Below are positions 63,356-64,000 of a stretch of DNA of 64,000 nt, one piece after another (within the stretch, counting starts at the first letter, position 1; each line of letters begins with the position of its first letter). The DNA is taken from positions 1 through 64,000 of the forward strand of contig UQQU01000002.1 in assembly GCA_900543325.1 (NCBI GenBank), in the 5' to 3' direction. A program made the position numbers and the translations under genes. Origin of the DNA: an uncultured Clostridium sp. Lineage in GTDB: Bacteria; Bacillota; Clostridia; Clostridiales; Clostridiaceae. The notes beneath the pieces are model-generated. The model was not told the origin of the DNA and made no database searches. It worked only from the letters and a program-made list of their open reading frames with translations.

Positions 63356-64000
63356 TTATTTACTAAGTTCTATAAACTCATCTATATCTTCCTCTATAGT
63401 TTTTAATGAGTTTCTCCAGAACTCTTTATTATGAATATCTATTCCAACTTCTTTTGTTATATCTGCAATTTTATTTTTTCCTGTAATTGATAAAAGTCTT
63501 TCATATTCACTTGTAAAGCTTTCACCCTTCTTTAAATATTCAGCATATAATCCCTTTGCAAATAATAACCCAAAAGCATAAGGGAAATTATAATAGTTAT
63601 AATCTGCATCATAATAATGTGGCTTCCAAGCCCACATATATGGGTGTAAATATTCTGGATCTAAGCCATCACCATAAGCCTCTTTTTGCGCTTCTAACAT
63701 TAATTCTTTAATTTGCTCTACTGTTAATGCACTTTCTTTTCTTGCTTCAAAGACTGATTTTTCGAATAAAAACCTTGAATAAATGTCTACTATTACTTGT
63801 GTACAATCACATATCTCAGCTTCTAATATAGCTAATGCTTCATCTTTATTTGCTTCCTTAATTGCAGCTTTTTTTATTATTGTTTCACAAAATGTAGATG
63901 CTGTCTCTGCTATAGGCATTGGATATTCTGAATTTAATATTGCTTCATTTTTTAAGCATTCTCCATGGAATCCATGACCAAGCTCATGTGCCATAGTAAC
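63356..64000 (-). CDS. pepF: M3-family oligoendopeptidase F, C-terminal part (cut by window edge)
   Basis: The visible 214 codons form the C-terminal catalytic part of a thimet/oligopeptidase-type zinc peptidase. The HExxH motif occurs as MAHELGHGFHG close to the window edge, with the third zinc ligand in PIAETASTF (about 25 residues on) and the family's YNFPYAFGLLFAKGLYAEYL segment near the end. The reading frame runs off the window at 64000, so the start is not visible. Intracellular peptide degradation is the probable role. A 50-residue ORF follows downstream. Confidence 0.93.
   Translation of the reverse strand, partial: VTMAHELGHGFHGECLKNEAILNSEYPMPIAETASTFCETIIKKAAIKEANKDEALAILEAEICDCTQVIVDIYSRFLFEKSVFEARKESALTVEQIKELMLEAQKEAYGDGLDPEYLHPYMWAWKPHYYDADYNYYNFPYAFGLLFAKGLYAEYLKKGESFTSEYERLLSITGKNKIADITKEVGIDIHNKEFWRNSLKTIEEDIDEFIELSK

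Noticed and set aside
1..64000. CRISPR arrays
   Set aside because: No series of regularly spaced direct repeats with unique spacers was seen. The short tandem repeats present are isolated pairs.

Overview
The window is AT-rich DNA with strong GGAGG-type ribosome binding sites, LPxTG-style wall anchoring, CUT1 sugar transport without a local ATPase, RNase J, a YesM/YesN-type two-component system and a TPP-riboswitch thiamine operon. This fits a low-GC Firmicute, most likely Clostridium sensu stricto with a xylan-degrading lifestyle. The species cannot be told from the sequence alone.

Layout. 1-13.7 kb: a tRNA-Gly (cut by the window edge), an aldo/keto reductase, a DUF3783 protein, a radical-SAM/DUF4130 pair with a LexA-like box in its promoter, a J-domain protein with a pseudokinase-like C-terminus, a YopX-like protein, RNase J, and an ArsR - MATE - gshF group with a 12-2-12 palindrome in the MATE promoter. 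Two copies of a highly structured, non-coding repeat lie at 1.14-1.65 kb and 8.27-8.71 kb. 13.7-20.3 kb: an AraC-controlled glucuronoxylan side-chain operon in which alpha-glucuronidase (GH67) and a GH3 beta-xylosidase are intact, but uxaC, uxuA and kdgK are broken remnants. 20.3-28.4 kb: xylose catabolism (non-classical isomerase, DUF4867 protein, transketolase, transaldolase, ROK repressor XylR, xylulokinase). 28.5-29.7 kb: a pentapeptide-repeat/ion-channel-like gene broken by an in-frame stop. 29.8-49.2 kb: a xylan utilisation locus, all on the minus strand: two esterases, two GH43 enzymes, a wall-anchored GH10 xylanase, a decayed and an intact solute-binding protein, two permeases, a GH8 enzyme and a two-component system. 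49.5-54.2 kb: sbcDC. 54.7-59.1 kb: thiamine salvage operon (thiD-thiM-tenA-thiT-thiE-thiW) under a TPP riboswitch. 59.3-64 kb: a HAD phosphatase, a DUF2232 membrane protein, a DEDDh exonuclease, a NERD-like membrane protein, two very small ORFs and the C-terminal part of an M3 oligopeptidase.

How it works together. The surface xylanase cuts arabino-glucuronoxylan. The lipoprotein SBP and two permeases import oligosaccharides, and the ATPase must be encoded elsewhere. Leaderless GH8, GH43, GH67, GH3 and CE1 enzymes finish the oligomers inside the cell, and the xylose goes to the isomerase, xylulokinase and the non-oxidative pentose phosphate enzymes. Three regulatory layers can be read from the DNA: a 27-bp dyad shared by the xylB and tal promoters (candidate XylR operator), 14-bp cre-like sites at xylB, the SBP gene and the xylanase gene (candidate CcpA sites), and phased repeats at the uxaC/aguA promoter (candidate AraC-type activator sites).
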